This document shows positions 49,778-59,046 of a DNA stretch of 64,000 nt, piece after piece. This DNA is from Polyangium spumosum (GTDB taxonomy: Bacteria; Myxococcota_A; Polyangia; Polyangiales; Polyangiaceae), in contig NZ_WJIE01000005.1 in NCBI RefSeq assembly GCF_009649845.1, forward strand, positions 248,001 through 312,000. The letters are read 5' to 3'. The notes below the pieces were generated by a model. That model worked only from the letters and a program-made list of their open reading frames with translations. It did not search any database and was not told where the DNA came from. The translations under genes were made by a program, and so were the position numbers. Every line of letters starts with the position of its first letter. Within the stretch, counting starts at the first letter, position 1.

Positions 49778-51292
49778 TCAAGATGAAGGGCGACCGATCC
49801 GGGCGATTGCTCGCTGCAGGTCGAGGTTGTCGACGGCGCGGAGCGCGTCGAGTCCGCGCGGGGCGAGGCCGAGATCGCGGCAAGCTTCGAGGAGAGCGAC
49901 GTGGACGGACCACGTCATGAGGGGCGGGGCTTCGAGGAGCGCGAGGAGGGGCTCGATTTCGCGGACGGCGCCGAGCTTCGTGAGCGTGTTGATGGCGTCG
50001 AGGCGGATCGCTTCACGCCGGTCCATGGCGAGCTCCGCGAGCCGGGGGATCGCCTCTTCGGCGGGCGCGTGGACGACGTAGGTGTCGAGGGTCTCGTAGG
50101 CGTGGGTGCTCGTGACGCCAGGATCGAGGAGGTGGCGAAGCACGCGCGCGGCGACGAGGGGGCTCGGCGTGGTTTTGCCGAGGTAATACATGGCGGTCTT
50201 CGAGACGTAGAAACGCACGTCGTCGAGCAGGGCAATGAGTGCGTCGTGGCGATTCCACGCCCCGAGGAGACGCGCGCCGTCGGCGCGGACGTCGGGATCG
50301 GGGTGCGTCACGAAGAACGGGACGAGGCGCTCGATGTCGGCGGGTGAAAATGCAGCCGGATCGGCCTGCTGCAGGCGGCGCTTCTTTTCGGCCCAGGGGC
50401 CGTCGGGGCCTCCGAGGGACTCCAAAAGCTGGTCCGCCGTGACGATATCTTGGACAGGGTTCGTTCGGACGAACGATTCGGGTGGCTCGTAACGTATCTC
50501 GTCGTCCGTGAAGGCGAGAATGGACCAGACCGGCTGCATCCAGGCGAGGAGCGCCTCGCGTTCGGCGCCCTCGGCGTTCTGGAGGTCGCCCCGGAATTGC
50601 CCGCGGATCTGCTCGAAGCTGTATCCCGCCTGCTCGCCGAGTTTTCCCTCGCGCGACGAAAGCTCGGCGAGGCGCGCGAGGGTGCGGCGGGTCGGATAAT
50701 ACTGGAGCGTGTTGGCCGCGGAGACGGCGACGTCCTCCACGACGTCGTCGAGCGCCGCGAGCAAGGGCTCCTCGGCGGCCACGGGTTCATCCCAGAGGAG
50801 CACGTCCGCCGCGGTCTCTCGCACGATCGGGTTCGGATGGGAGAGGGCCGCGATCTTGAGCGCCTGGAAGCGTGGCTCCTCGCAGGCCCAGATCATGGCG
50901 CGGATCGCCTCGCGGTGGAGGGGATGATCGGGATCTCGCGCAATCGGCTCGATGAGGTCGGCATGGCGATGATCCATGCCGAGGACGGCATACCGCTGCA
51001 GGATGAGGTCGCCGTCGCGCAGCATCCTCGCGAGGTGAAATCGGTTTTCAGCGCCGGCCCAGCGCAGGACCGAGCTCGCAGCTTCACGCACGGCCGGAGG
51101 CGCCGAGCGGTCCTGGAGCAATTCGATGAGCCGAGCCTCGGCCCGGGGGTCGTCGAGGCGATGAAGTGTATCGGCGAGCTCGTGGCGCTCGTCCTCGGGC
51201 GTCTCGGGATCGGCGAGGCAAGCGAGGAGGGCGAACGTGTAGGAGCGGTCCTCGTCGTCGCGAATCTTTTCGTGCGGGAAGACGACCGTCAC
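49778..51292 (-). CDS. HEAT-repeat protein
   Basis: A 504-aa protein built of ~30-residue helical pairs (for example RAEARLIELLQDRSAPPAVREAASSVLRW; NPIVRETAADVLLW; PDVRADGARLLGAW; REAIRLDAINTLTKLG), i.e. HEAT or PBS-lyase-type repeats. It has no signal peptide or catalytic motif and should act as a protein-binding scaffold. GTG 51292 was chosen because the in-frame ATG at 51361 would overlap the divergent amidohydrolase start. It is 40 bases upstream of the YqiJ-like gene and may belong to the same operon. Confidence 0.8.
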   Translation of the reverse strand: MTVVFPHEKIRDDEDRSYTFALLACLADPETPEDERHELADTLHRLDDPRAEARLIELLQDRSAPPAVREAASSVLRWAGAENRFHLARMLRDGDLILQRYAVLGMDHRHADLIEPIARDPDHPLHREAIRAMIWACEEPRFQALKIAALSHPNPIVRETAADVLLWDEPVAAEEPLLAALDDVVEDVAVSAANTLQYYPTRRTLARLAELSSREGKLGEQAGYSFEQIRGQFRGDLQNAEGAEREALLAWMQPVWSILAFTDDEIRYEPPESFVRTNPVQDIVTADQLLESLGGPDGPWAEKKRRLQQADPAAFSPADIERLVPFFVTHPDPDVRADGARLLGAWNRHDALIALLDDVRFYVSKTAMYYLGKTTPSPLVAARVLRHLLDPGVTSTHAYETLDTYVVHAPAEEAIPRLAELAMDRREAIRLDAINTLTKLGAVREIEPLLALLEAPPLMTWSVHVALLEACRDLGLAPRGLDALRAVDNLDLQRAIARIGRPSS

Positions 51293-51359
51293 GGCGCCAA
51301 GCGTACCACGACGTCTCCCCCTGTCACCCGGGCGCTCGTTGAGGCAAACTCCGCCCACC

Positions 51360-52316
51360 ATGCACGACTGTCCCCTGCCCTGCCTCGCCGATCACGCGCC
51401 GCCGCCGCGGAAAACCCTCGGCGGCTGGCTGTCGGCGGACCAGGCTCCGCTGCCCGCCGCGAACGACGAGGAAGGCGAGCGGCTTTCGTCGTCCTTGCCC
51501 GAGGTGATCGACGCCCACGTGCACCTGTTCCCGGATCCGGTGTTCGAGGCGCTCTGGCGCTGGTTCGAGCAATATGGGTGGCCGATCCGGTACAAGCTGC
51601 GGGCACGGGAAGTCGCGCAATTTCTCCTATCGCGGGGCCTGTCGCGGATCGTGGCGCTGCATTACGCGCACAAGCCGGGGATGGCGCGGGCGCTGAACCA
51701 TTTCGTGGCGGAGCTCTGCCGGGAAGAACCACGCATCCTGGGGCTCGCGACGGTGCTGCCGGGAGAGCCGGGGGCCAACGAGATCCTGGCGGAGGCGTTC
51801 GCGATGGGGCTCCGGGGCGTGAAGCTGCATTGCCACGTGCAATGCTTCTCGCCGGACGAGGAGGCGCTGCACGACGTGTACGAGGCGTGCGTCCGTGCAA
51901 ACAAGCCGCTCGTGGTGCACGCAGGCAGGGAGCCGAAGAGCCCGGCGTACAAGGTGGATCCGTACCAGATCTGCTCGGCGGAGCGGGTGGAGCGGGTGCT
52001 CGCGGACTATCCAGGCTTGCAGCTCTGCGTGCCGCACCTCGGGGCCGATGAGTTCGACGCGTACGAGCGGCTGCTCGAAAAACACGAGAACCTCTGGCTC
52101 GACACGACGATGACGATGGCCGAATACTTCACGGGAGATCCGCCCGTGCGGCTCCTGCATTGCCGGCCGGAGCGGGTGGTCTACGGGTCGGATTTTCCGA
52201 ACATCCCGTACGCGTGGGACCGGGAAATCAAGCGGCTCTCGGCGCTCGATTTGCGGGAGGAGCAGCTCGCAGGGCTCGTCGGGGGGAATGCGAAGCGGCT
52301 GTACGGCTCAGAATAA
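51360..52316 (+). CDS. Amidohydrolase (metal-dependent TIM-barrel hydrolase)
   Basis: A 318-aa amidohydrolase-2-type protein. DAHVHLF (51-57) gives the first metal His pair, GVKLHCHVQ and LVVHAG supply later ligands, and YGSDFPNIP holds the catalytic Asp. Related enzymes are decarboxylases or lactone/amide hydrolases (ACMSD/2-pyrone-dicarboxylate lactonase class). Substrate unknown. The N-terminal ~45 residues (CPLPC, Pro/Glu-rich) are extra. Its 3' end overlaps the convergent steroid-reductase-like gene by 9 bases. Confidence 0.82.
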   Translation: MHDCPLPCLADHAPPPRKTLGGWLSADQAPLPAANDEEGERLSSSLPEVIDAHVHLFPDPVFEALWRWFEQYGWPIRYKLRAREVAQFLLSRGLSRIVALHYAHKPGMARALNHFVAELCREEPRILGLATVLPGEPGANEILAEAFAMGLRGVKLHCHVQCFSPDEEALHDVYEACVRANKPLVVHAGREPKSPAYKVDPYQICSAERVERVLADYPGLQLCVPHLGADEFDAYERLLEKHENLWLDTTMTMAEYFTGDPPVRLLHCRPERVVYGSDFPNIPYAWDREIKRLSALDLREEQLAGLVGGNAKRLYGSE

Positions 52317-53072
52317 CCCGGGCACGAGCGCCCTCCGCTCCGGCGGGTACTCCGGAAATTTCTCGCGATACCAGCGGTGGTGGGAGCGGGCGCGCGGCAG
52401 GAGGTTCGCGATCGTCCAGAGCGCGAACGCGAGGCCCGGCAAGGACCAGGTGCAGATCGCGAAGCCGGTCCATTCGACGATCTCGCCGAAATAATTGGGG
52501 CAGGTCACCCAGCGATACAGGCCGCCGCGGGGTATCTTGTAGCCGGTCTCGCCAGGCTTGCGCAGGTGGAGGAGGACCCAGTCGGCGTGCTGGTTGATGG
52601 CGAATCCCACGAGGAAGACGGCCGCGCCGATCCAGAAGCGGGGCTCTTCGAGCCAGGCGGCACCATAACGATCGGCGCCGAAGCCGAAGAGCCAGCGGCC
52701 ATTGAGATAGCCGTTGATCAGGGTGAACGTGAATGCAGACGCGGCAATGGCGATCGGCATCCGCTTGGGGCCGCTCTTGATGCGGAAAGGAAAGATCCAC
52801 GCGCGGTGGACGTAATGGAGCTGCCAGAGGAAGAGGAAGGCGAGCGAGGCCGGGTCCGTGGGCCGGCCGCCGAGATACCAGCAGGCGAAAAAGGCGAGGA
52901 CCGAGGGCGACTCCATCACGAGCCAGCCCAGGCGATTGCCAATCGTGGGCCCCCACGATTTCGCCTCGTGCCGACCATAAGGCGCCGTGATGAAGAAGAG
53001 GGCCGGGAAGGTCAGGGCCGCGACGAGGAGGAATCCCCAGAGGAGGAGGCGGTAAAACGCGGGCTCGGTCAT
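52308..53072 (-). CDS. Steroid 5α-reductase-family membrane protein
   Basis: A 254-aa membrane protein with ~6 helices. APYGRHEAKSWGPTIGNRLGWLVMESP near the N-terminus and CPNYFGEIVEWTGFAICTW near the C-terminus are the two most conserved blocks of 3-oxo-5α-steroid 4-dehydrogenases (SRD5A), which reduce the Δ4 bond of 3-oxosteroids with NADPH; plant DET2 is the same family. Bacterial members may act on other enones or enoyl lipids. It begins 10 bases after the SDR stop, so both are one operon. Confidence 0.85.
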   Translation of the reverse strand: MTEPAFYRLLLWGFLLVAALTFPALFFITAPYGRHEAKSWGPTIGNRLGWLVMESPSVLAFFACWYLGGRPTDPASLAFLFLWQLHYVHRAWIFPFRIKSGPKRMPIAIAASAFTFTLINGYLNGRWLFGFGADRYGAAWLEEPRFWIGAAVFLVGFAINQHADWVLLHLRKPGETGYKIPRGGLYRWVTCPNYFGEIVEWTGFAICTWSLPGLAFALWTIANLLPRARSHHRWYREKFPEYPPERRALVPGLF

Positions 53073-53082
53073 GAATCAGCCG

Positions 53083-54057
53083 TCAGAGCATGCCGGCCGC
53101 GCGGAACCACGCATAGGTCGCCTCGAGCGTCTCTTTCGTGGGGCGCGGCGAATACCCGAGCTCGGAGCGGGCCTTCGCGTGGCTCGCATATCGATGAATG
53201 CGGAGCGCGTGCAAGGAGACGCTGTTGAAGAGCGGGTCGGTGCGGAGGACCTTCGCAATGCCCGCCGCCAATGGCGCGACGGCACGCGCGAGCCACATGG
53301 GCGTCGTGAGGCGCGGCGGGCGGCGGCCCGTGACCTCACCCGCGAGCGCCGCGAGCTGGCCGACGCTGAGCCAATGGCCGGAGAGGAGGTAGTTCTCCCC
53401 ACGACGGCCGCGGGCGTCGGCCGCGAGCGCCGCTGCCACGATGTCACGGACGTCGACCCAGGAGAAGCCACCCTCCACGACCCCAGGCATGCGGCCCTTG
53501 GCGAGCGAAAGCAGGACGCGGCCCATCCGCGAGGGCATGTAATCGTGCGGGCCGAGGACGGCCGCAGGATGAAGGACGACAGCGTCGAGGCCCTTCTCGA
53601 CGGCGGAGAGGACGACGCGATGTCCCGCCGCCTTGGAGCGGTCGTACGGAGGCTGGCGCGGGTCGGTGATGAGGGGGCGCGTCTCGTCGAGGACCTCGCT
53701 CGCAGGTTCGGTGGAGAAGGCGTGAATCGAGCTGAAATGCACGAGCCTGCGGACACCGTGGCGCATGCAGGCGTCCGTGATGTTGCGGACGCCCTCGACG
53801 TTGATGGTGTCGACCTCGGGGTCGACGGGCTCGAGCGAGATCTTGGCGGCGCAGTGATAGACGAGCTCGGCGCCGCGGACGAGGCGATCGACGGTGTCCC
53901 GATCACGGACGTCGCCGGTGACGCGCTCGCATTCGACGCCGTCGAGCGCGCGCGGCGCATGACGATAAAGCACACGCACGCGATCGCCGCGCTCGACGAG
54001 CGCACGCGTGAGGTTCGCGCCCACGTGGCCCGTGGCGCCGGTGACGACGACTTCCAT
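53083..54057 (-). CDS. Extended SDR, NAD-dependent epimerase/3β-hydroxysteroid dehydrogenase-like
   Basis: A 324-aa extended SDR. GATGHVG (7-13) binds NAD(P); VHFSSIHAF supplies the Ser, and YDRSKAAGH the catalytic Tyr and Lys. Residues TINVEGVRNITDAC and the SWVDVRDIVAAAL motif fit the 3β-HSD/NSDHL/dihydroflavonol reductase group. With the 5α-reductase-like gene immediately downstream, a sterol or isoprenoid ketone substrate is a reasonable inference. GGAGGAGTCATCC precedes the ATG. Confidence 0.83.
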   Translation of the reverse strand: MEVVVTGATGHVGANLTRALVERGDRVRVLYRHAPRALDGVECERVTGDVRDRDTVDRLVRGAELVYHCAAKISLEPVDPEVDTINVEGVRNITDACMRHGVRRLVHFSSIHAFSTEPASEVLDETRPLITDPRQPPYDRSKAAGHRVVLSAVEKGLDAVVLHPAAVLGPHDYMPSRMGRVLLSLAKGRMPGVVEGGFSWVDVRDIVAAALAADARGRRGENYLLSGHWLSVGQLAALAGEVTGRRPPRLTTPMWLARAVAPLAAGIAKVLRTDPLFNSVSLHALRIHRYASHAKARSELGYSPRPTKETLEATYAWFRAAGML

Positions 54058-54123
54058 GGATGACTCCTCCGCGCCCGGGACTATACCGGGCGCGGAGGGC
54101 ACACAATCCCCGATTTGGAGGAT

Positions 54124-56601
54124 CTAGAGGATCCCGGGGAACTCGGTGTTCACGTCGTCGATGAGGTCCTGGCGGCTGATGCGCAGCCAGGCGTCACGCG
54201 CGGCGTAGAGGTGGTTCTTGAAGATGTCCGGGTCCGCCGCGACCTGGGCCAGGCGGTAATGCGTCCAGCCGATCGAGTAATCGTCCTTCAGCGCCGTGAA
54301 GAGGCCGAGGGCGGTCTCGTAATGCGAGCGGGCCGCGTCGTGCTCGAACTGGGTGAGCGCGATGTCACCGAGGCTCTGGATGCAGTTCGCCTCGCCGAGC
54401 TTCTCGGAGGCCTCGCGGAGCAAGGGGAGCGCCGCGAGGTAGTAGGCCTGCGCGTCCTCGATCTCGGTGCACGCGAGCGCGACGTCGCCGAGCGTCGACA
54501 GGCACGTGCCCTCGGCGAGTTTGTCGCCGAGCTCCTTCAGGATCGGCAGCGCCTTCTGGTAATGACCCTCGGCCACGGAGTGCTCGCCGAGCGCGAACGC
54601 GATGTCGCCGAGGTTCTGCAGGCACTGCGCCATCGAGAGGCGATCACCGAGCTCCTCGAGGAGAGGGCCGACCTCCTGGTAGAGCACGCGCGCCTCGTCG
54701 TACTGCGTGCGCTGGAAGGCGATGTCCGCGATGCCCTTCATGCAGATCGCGCTCGCCGCCTTGTCGCCGAGCTCGTTGAAGATCGGCAGCGCCTCCTTGT
54801 AACGCTCGCGCGCCTCGTCGAGATCGTCACGCATGGCCGCGATCTCGGCGAGGTTGCGCACGCAGTTGGCCTCGCCGAGCTTGTCGCCGATGTGCCGGTA
54901 GAACGGCGCAGCGTCGCTGTAGCGCAGCTTCGCCTCGTCGTACTCGTCGCGCTCGGCCGCGATGTCGCCGAGGCGCATGAGGCACGCGGCGATGCTGAGG
55001 CCCGCGCGCGCCTGGTGGAAGATCGGGAGCGCGTCGAGGTAACGCGCGCGCGCCTCGTCGACCTCACCACGCGCGAGCGCGATGTCGCCGAGGGCCTGCG
55101 TGCAGTCGGCCTCGCCGAGTTTGTCCCCACCCTCGCGCGCCGCGTCCCGCGCGCGCTCGACGACACGCGGCGTGCAGTGGCCCGAGGAGCCGATGAAGGT
55201 GGCGAGCGCGACGGCAGCGTCGATGCAAGCGATGCGATGCGGGCCGTCGAAGCCACGCAGGATCATCACCTCGATGTTGTCGCTGTCCAGGGCGAGGCGC
55301 GCCGCGCTGTCGTCGCCCGTCGGCCAGCCGATGTTCGGGCCGTTCGAGAGCGCGAGCGCGGTGTAGCGCTGCGTCGCCTTCGCGCTGTCCTCGAAGCCAG
55401 GGCGCTGCGAGGCGACGAGCTCGCGCACGGCGCGACGGATACGATAACGACCCGAAGCATCCTGCGCGAGGCCGAGGGCCGCGAGCGCGACGCCCGCGTC
55501 GGACGTGCCGGAGGCGGCGAAGTTCGCGAGGTCGTCCGCGCGAACGCCGTTCGGCAACGACGCGAAGAGCGGCACGAGGCGGCGCGCTTCCTCCGAGAGG
55601 CGGCCGCTCGCGAGCGCGAGCGCGACGGCGATCTCGATCGCGCTCGCCTCCTCGGGGCCGTCCTCGCGCATGAGGAGCTCGTTCTGCTTCTGGTGCCAGG
55701 TGCGCACGGCGAGGTCGAGCGGGCCGTCCCCCGCGACGCGCGCGAGCAAGGCGAGCGCGAGGGGATTGCCGGACGCCAGGGGGAGCGCGAAGGCGAGGCC
55801 CGGATCGGAGCGGCGCGCCTCGCCGGCGACGGCGCAGAAGGCGTCACGCGCAGCGGCCTCGTCGAGGGGCTTGACGTCGGCGACGTGGAAGCCCTCGGGC
55901 CGCGCGGCGTCCGTGCGCGCCGTGGCGATGACGGCGACGCCCGGGATGGCCGTGAGCTTCTGGAGAAGGTCACGCACGTTGGCGGGGTCCTTCGCGAGGG
56001 GCACGTCGAGATCGTCGAGGACGACCAGGGCCGGCGCGCGGCGGAGCGCGTCCCCGATGCGGTCCTGGAGCGGCGCCTCGGGCACGACGCCGAGCGCGCG
56101 GCTGACCTCGACGACGGCCGCGTCGGTGTCGGCGGCGGTGTCGAGGTGGGCGACGTACCTGCGACCGCCGAAGCGATCGACGGAGGCCTTCGCGTGGAGG
56201 AGCGCGAGCGCGAGCGTCGTCTTGCCGAGGCCCGCGCCGCCGACGAGCAGCACGGGCTCGGGTGCGTCGCGACGGACGCGCGCGCCGAGATCGGCGAGGA
56301 GCGCGTGCCGACCCACGCAGGGTCCTGCGTCGGGCACCGGCGCTCCAGCGACCCGTTTGTCCTCGGCGAGCAGGTGCTCGTTCCGAGCGACAGCGTCCGG
56401 GCGCGCGCCGGAGATCTTGTCGAGCAGAACCTTCGCGTCGGCGTTCTCCACGAGGAGCGCGATCTTCGCAGCGCGATCCGCCCCGCGCGCGACGCGCCGG
56501 GCGACGGTGCCGAAGTGCTGTGCGACGAACGCGTCGACGTCTGCGTCTTGGGGCAGGACTTCCGCGAGCAGCCGGTTCAGACCGGCCTTGGTAAGGACCA
56601 T
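54124..56601 (-). CDS. STAND (NB-ARC-like) ATPase with N-terminal death-like domain and TPRs
   Basis: An 825-aa protein. Residues ~1-65 (LTKAGLNRLLAEVLPQ, VDAFVAQHFGTVARRV) resemble the small helical effector-associated adaptor domains of bacterial STAND conflict systems. The NTPase has Walker A GGAGLGKTT (121-129) and Walker B ALVVLDDLD (191-199), then winged-helix-like sequence, and from ~480 about eight 40-residue TPRs with a recurring LGEANC start. No effector domain is present, so it should recruit a separate effector through its N-terminus. GTG 56628 is an alternative start. No effector gene is adjacent. Confidence 0.75.
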   Translation of the reverse strand: MVLTKAGLNRLLAEVLPQDADVDAFVAQHFGTVARRVARGADRAAKIALLVENADAKVLLDKISGARPDAVARNEHLLAEDKRVAGAPVPDAGPCVGRHALLADLGARVRRDAPEPVLLVGGAGLGKTTLALALLHAKASVDRFGGRRYVAHLDTAADTDAAVVEVSRALGVVPEAPLQDRIGDALRRAPALVVLDDLDVPLAKDPANVRDLLQKLTAIPGVAVIATARTDAARPEGFHVADVKPLDEAAARDAFCAVAGEARRSDPGLAFALPLASGNPLALALLARVAGDGPLDLAVRTWHQKQNELLMREDGPEEASAIEIAVALALASGRLSEEARRLVPLFASLPNGVRADDLANFAASGTSDAGVALAALGLAQDASGRYRIRRAVRELVASQRPGFEDSAKATQRYTALALSNGPNIGWPTGDDSAARLALDSDNIEVMILRGFDGPHRIACIDAAVALATFIGSSGHCTPRVVERARDAAREGGDKLGEADCTQALGDIALARGEVDEARARYLDALPIFHQARAGLSIAACLMRLGDIAAERDEYDEAKLRYSDAAPFYRHIGDKLGEANCVRNLAEIAAMRDDLDEARERYKEALPIFNELGDKAASAICMKGIADIAFQRTQYDEARVLYQEVGPLLEELGDRLSMAQCLQNLGDIAFALGEHSVAEGHYQKALPILKELGDKLAEGTCLSTLGDVALACTEIEDAQAYYLAALPLLREASEKLGEANCIQSLGDIALTQFEHDAARSHYETALGLFTALKDDYSIGWTHYRLAQVAADPDIFKNHLYAARDAWLRISRQDLIDDVNTEFPGIL

Positions 56602-57046
56602 ACCCGGCAGTTTCACCCCGAGACGCACGTGGGGACAAGATCGGTTGCGTTCTGGTCGGGCTTCAGCGCTCGTTTGGGAGGCCGGCGCGCCGAGGAAGCA
56701 CGCATCACGTTGCGCAACGCGCGGGTCTCACCGTTCTGCCCGCTCGGCTCCCTTCCGTCGGCCCGTGGTCCCGAGCACAACGAGTGCGCATGAAGGAGCC
56801 AGCCTCGTTGTGGAGGGGTCGTGCGGACGTGTCGGATCGGCCTGGTCGATCGTCATTTCCGTGCACGAGTCGCGCACTTCCACTCGACAAGGAGCGCGCG
56901 GATGTCACACTCTCACTCGTCGCGCGCGTGCCGGTCCGCCCCCCCCAACCGGTGCGCTGCGCGACTTTTTTTTGCCCTCACGGCAAGCCCCGCAGACGGT
57001 TCCTCCCGACTTCCCACCGAGGCCGGGCCCTGGTAACGCGGGCGCC
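56602..57046. other. 445-bp divergent intergenic region
   Basis: The region lies between the STAND gene and the enoyl-CoA hydratase gene, and should contain both promoters. A run of eight T (56966-56973) is conspicuous in this G+C-rich setting, ~75 bases before the hydratase start, and follows a C-run. No gene, inverted repeat of note or clear promoter box was found. Confidence 0.35.
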
Positions 57047-57841
57047 ATGACGGAAACCGACCTCGTCCTCGTGGAGCGGACCGGATCGATCGCGACGATC
57101 ACGATCAACCGGCCCACCAAGATGAACGCGCTGAACGCGCACCTCGTGGCGGAGCTCGCGCGCTCGTTCGAGGCGCTCGCGAGCTCCGGCGAAGGAGAGG
57201 ACGTGGTGCGGGCGGCGATCCTCACGGGCGCGGGCAAGGCGTTCGTGGCGGGCGCGGACATCGGGGAGATGGCGGAGATGACGCCGATCGCGGCCAAGCG
57301 GTTCGCGGACGCGGGGCAGCGGCTCTGTCATCGGATCGAGGCGCTGCCGTTCCCGGTGATCGCCGCGGTGAACGGCTTCGCGCTCGGCGGCGGCTGCGAG
57401 CTCGCGCTCGCGTGTGACTTCATCTACGCGGCCGAGGGCGCGAAGCTCGGGCTGCCGGAGGTGACGCTCGGGGTGATGCCCGGCTTCGGCGGGACGCAGC
57501 GGCTCCTCAGGCGCGTGGGCGCGGCGCGGGCGCGGGAGCTCGTGTACACGGGCGACATGGTGGGCGCGGAGCAAGCGCTCGTGATGGGCCTCGTGAACGC
57601 GGTGTTCCCGGCGGCGGAGCTCGTGCTTCGCGCGCGTGACGCGGCGCTGAAGATCGCCTCGCGCGGGCCCCTCGCGGTGGCCGCGGCGAAGCGGGTGATG
57701 CTGCACGGAGAGGGGATCGACCTCGCCTCGGCATGCGAGCTCGAGGCGCAGGCGTTCGCGGGTCTGTTCGGGTCCGAGGATCAACGCGAGGGGATGAAGG
57801 CGTTCCTCGGCAAGGCGAAGCCGACGTTCCTGGGGCGTTAA
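57047..57841 (+). CDS. Enoyl-CoA hydratase/isomerase family protein
   Basis: A 264-aa crotonase-fold enzyme. The oxyanion-hole strands are GKAFVAGADIGEM and GFALGGGCELALACD; catalytic Glu positions are GGGCE and LPEVTLGVMPGFGGTQ. It hydrates 2-enoyl-CoA to 3-hydroxyacyl-CoA in fatty-acid β-oxidation or butyrate-type metabolism. ATG 57047 lacks a strong ribosome binding site. It converges on the 3-hydroxyacyl-CoA dehydrogenase gene, the next enzyme in the same pathway, with their stop codons overlapping. Confidence 0.88.
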   Translation: MTETDLVLVERTGSIATITINRPTKMNALNAHLVAELARSFEALASSGEGEDVVRAAILTGAGKAFVAGADIGEMAEMTPIAAKRFADAGQRLCHRIEALPFPVIAAVNGFALGGGCELALACDFIYAAEGAKLGLPEVTLGVMPGFGGTQRLLRRVGAARARELVYTGDMVGAEQALVMGLVNAVFPAAELVLRARDAALKIASRGPLAVAAAKRVMLHGEGIDLASACELEAQAFAGLFGSEDQREGMKAFLGKAKPTFLGR

Positions 57842-58734
57842 CGCGCCAGGCTGCTCGTCGTCTTCTGGCCTTTCTCGTCGTACACGTAGAAGCCGCGTCC
57901 GCTCTTCTTGCCGAGCCAGCCGGCCGCGACGAGGTTCCGGAGCAGCGCGGCGGGGCGGTACTTGTCTTCGCCGAGGTCCTTGTGGAGCACCTCGGCGATG
58001 GCGAGGACCGTGTCGAGGCCGATGAGGTCGGCGAGCTCGAGCGGGCCCATCGGGTGGTTCAGGCCGAGCTTGGCGCCGGTGTCGATGTCCTCGGGGCTGC
58101 CCACGCCCTCCTGCAAGGTGAAGCAGGCCTCGTTGAGGAAGGGGATCAACATGCGGTTGACCAGGAAGCCGGGTCGATCCTCGCTCGTGATCACCGTCTT
58201 GCCGAGACGAACCGCGAGCTCGTGGACGAGGGCGTAGGTCTCGGGCGAGGTCTGCACGCCTCGCACGATCTCCACGAGCTTCATGAGCGGCACGGGGTTC
58301 ATGAAGTGCATGCCGATGACCCGCTCGGGACGCGAGGTGGCCGCGGCGAGGCGCGTGATCGAGATGGACGAGGTGTTCGAGGCGAGGATCGCGCCGGGCG
58401 CGAGGGCCGCGTCGGCCTTGCGGAAGAGGTCGATCTTGAGGTCGACGTTCTCGGTCGCGGCCTCGACGGCGAGCTCCGCGGAGGAGAAGCCATCCATGCT
58501 GCCGGCAGGGACGATGCGATCGAGCAATGCCCGATGCTCGTCGGCCGACATCTTCCCCTTTTCTACCTGCTTTCCGAGGATCTTGCCGATCAGCGACTTG
58601 CCCTTGTCCGCGATCTCCAGGGAGGCGTCGCAGAGGACGACCTCGATCCCGGCCGCGGCTGCGACCTGCGCGATGCCGCGGCCCATCTGGCCGGCGCCGA
58701 CGACACCAATCCGTTTCACCGAGGAAGCGTTCAT
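57838..58734 (-). CDS. 3-hydroxybutyryl-CoA dehydrogenase
   Basis: A 298-aa 3-hydroxyacyl-CoA dehydrogenase of the short HBD type. GVVGAGQMGRGIAQVAA binds NAD; TSSISIT and GMHFMNPVPLMKLVEIV are the catalytic Ser/His-bearing signature of the family, and the C-terminal domain has DRPGFLVNRMLIPFLNEA. It oxidises (S)-3-hydroxyacyl-CoA to 3-oxoacyl-CoA. Its TAA shares bases with the TAA of the convergent hydratase gene (TTAA, 57838-57841). Confidence 0.92.
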   Translation of the reverse strand: MNASSVKRIGVVGAGQMGRGIAQVAAAAGIEVVLCDASLEIADKGKSLIGKILGKQVEKGKMSADEHRALLDRIVPAGSMDGFSSAELAVEAATENVDLKIDLFRKADAALAPGAILASNTSSISITRLAAATSRPERVIGMHFMNPVPLMKLVEIVRGVQTSPETYALVHELAVRLGKTVITSEDRPGFLVNRMLIPFLNEACFTLQEGVGSPEDIDTGAKLGLNHPMGPLELADLIGLDTVLAIAEVLHKDLGEDKYRPAALLRNLVAAGWLGKKSGRGFYVYDEKGQKTTSSLAR

Positions 58735-59046
58735 GGGGCCGCTTGATAACCCAACGCGCCGCCGCGTGGAACGGGCGAGGGCTCGTGGCGAGCGGACGAG
58801 CGCTTTCCCGCGGGTTTGCCGCGCGACAGGCGGACGGCCGGGCGGGATTGGAAACGGCGCCTTGAAACGCCAGGTGAATGCAGCGTAGAGTCGGCTCGCG
58901 TCAAATAAATCCGAGGATCCTTCTCTCGACGACGCATGGCGGGAGGAGGATGAGCTGTCTGGTCCAAGGAGCCCGCGCTGCACGTCGAGGTGCGGCTTTG
59001 GGTGACCGGATGATCGTGTCGTTGAGCTTCGCCGACCGGGGTAACG
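58735..59046. other. 312-bp divergent intergenic region
   Basis: It separates the 3-hydroxyacyl-CoA dehydrogenase gene from the giant TPR gene. I see no terminator or clear promoter. A 35-codon frame at 58950-59057 begins directly after GGGAGGAGG and overlaps the TPR start; the spacing is too short for a proper ribosome binding site, so it was not called. Confidence 0.35.

Noticed and set aside
56966-56973. T8 tract considered as a terminator.
   Set aside because: No stable hairpin immediately precedes it; the flanking CCGGT/ACCGG pair is short and too far from the T-run.
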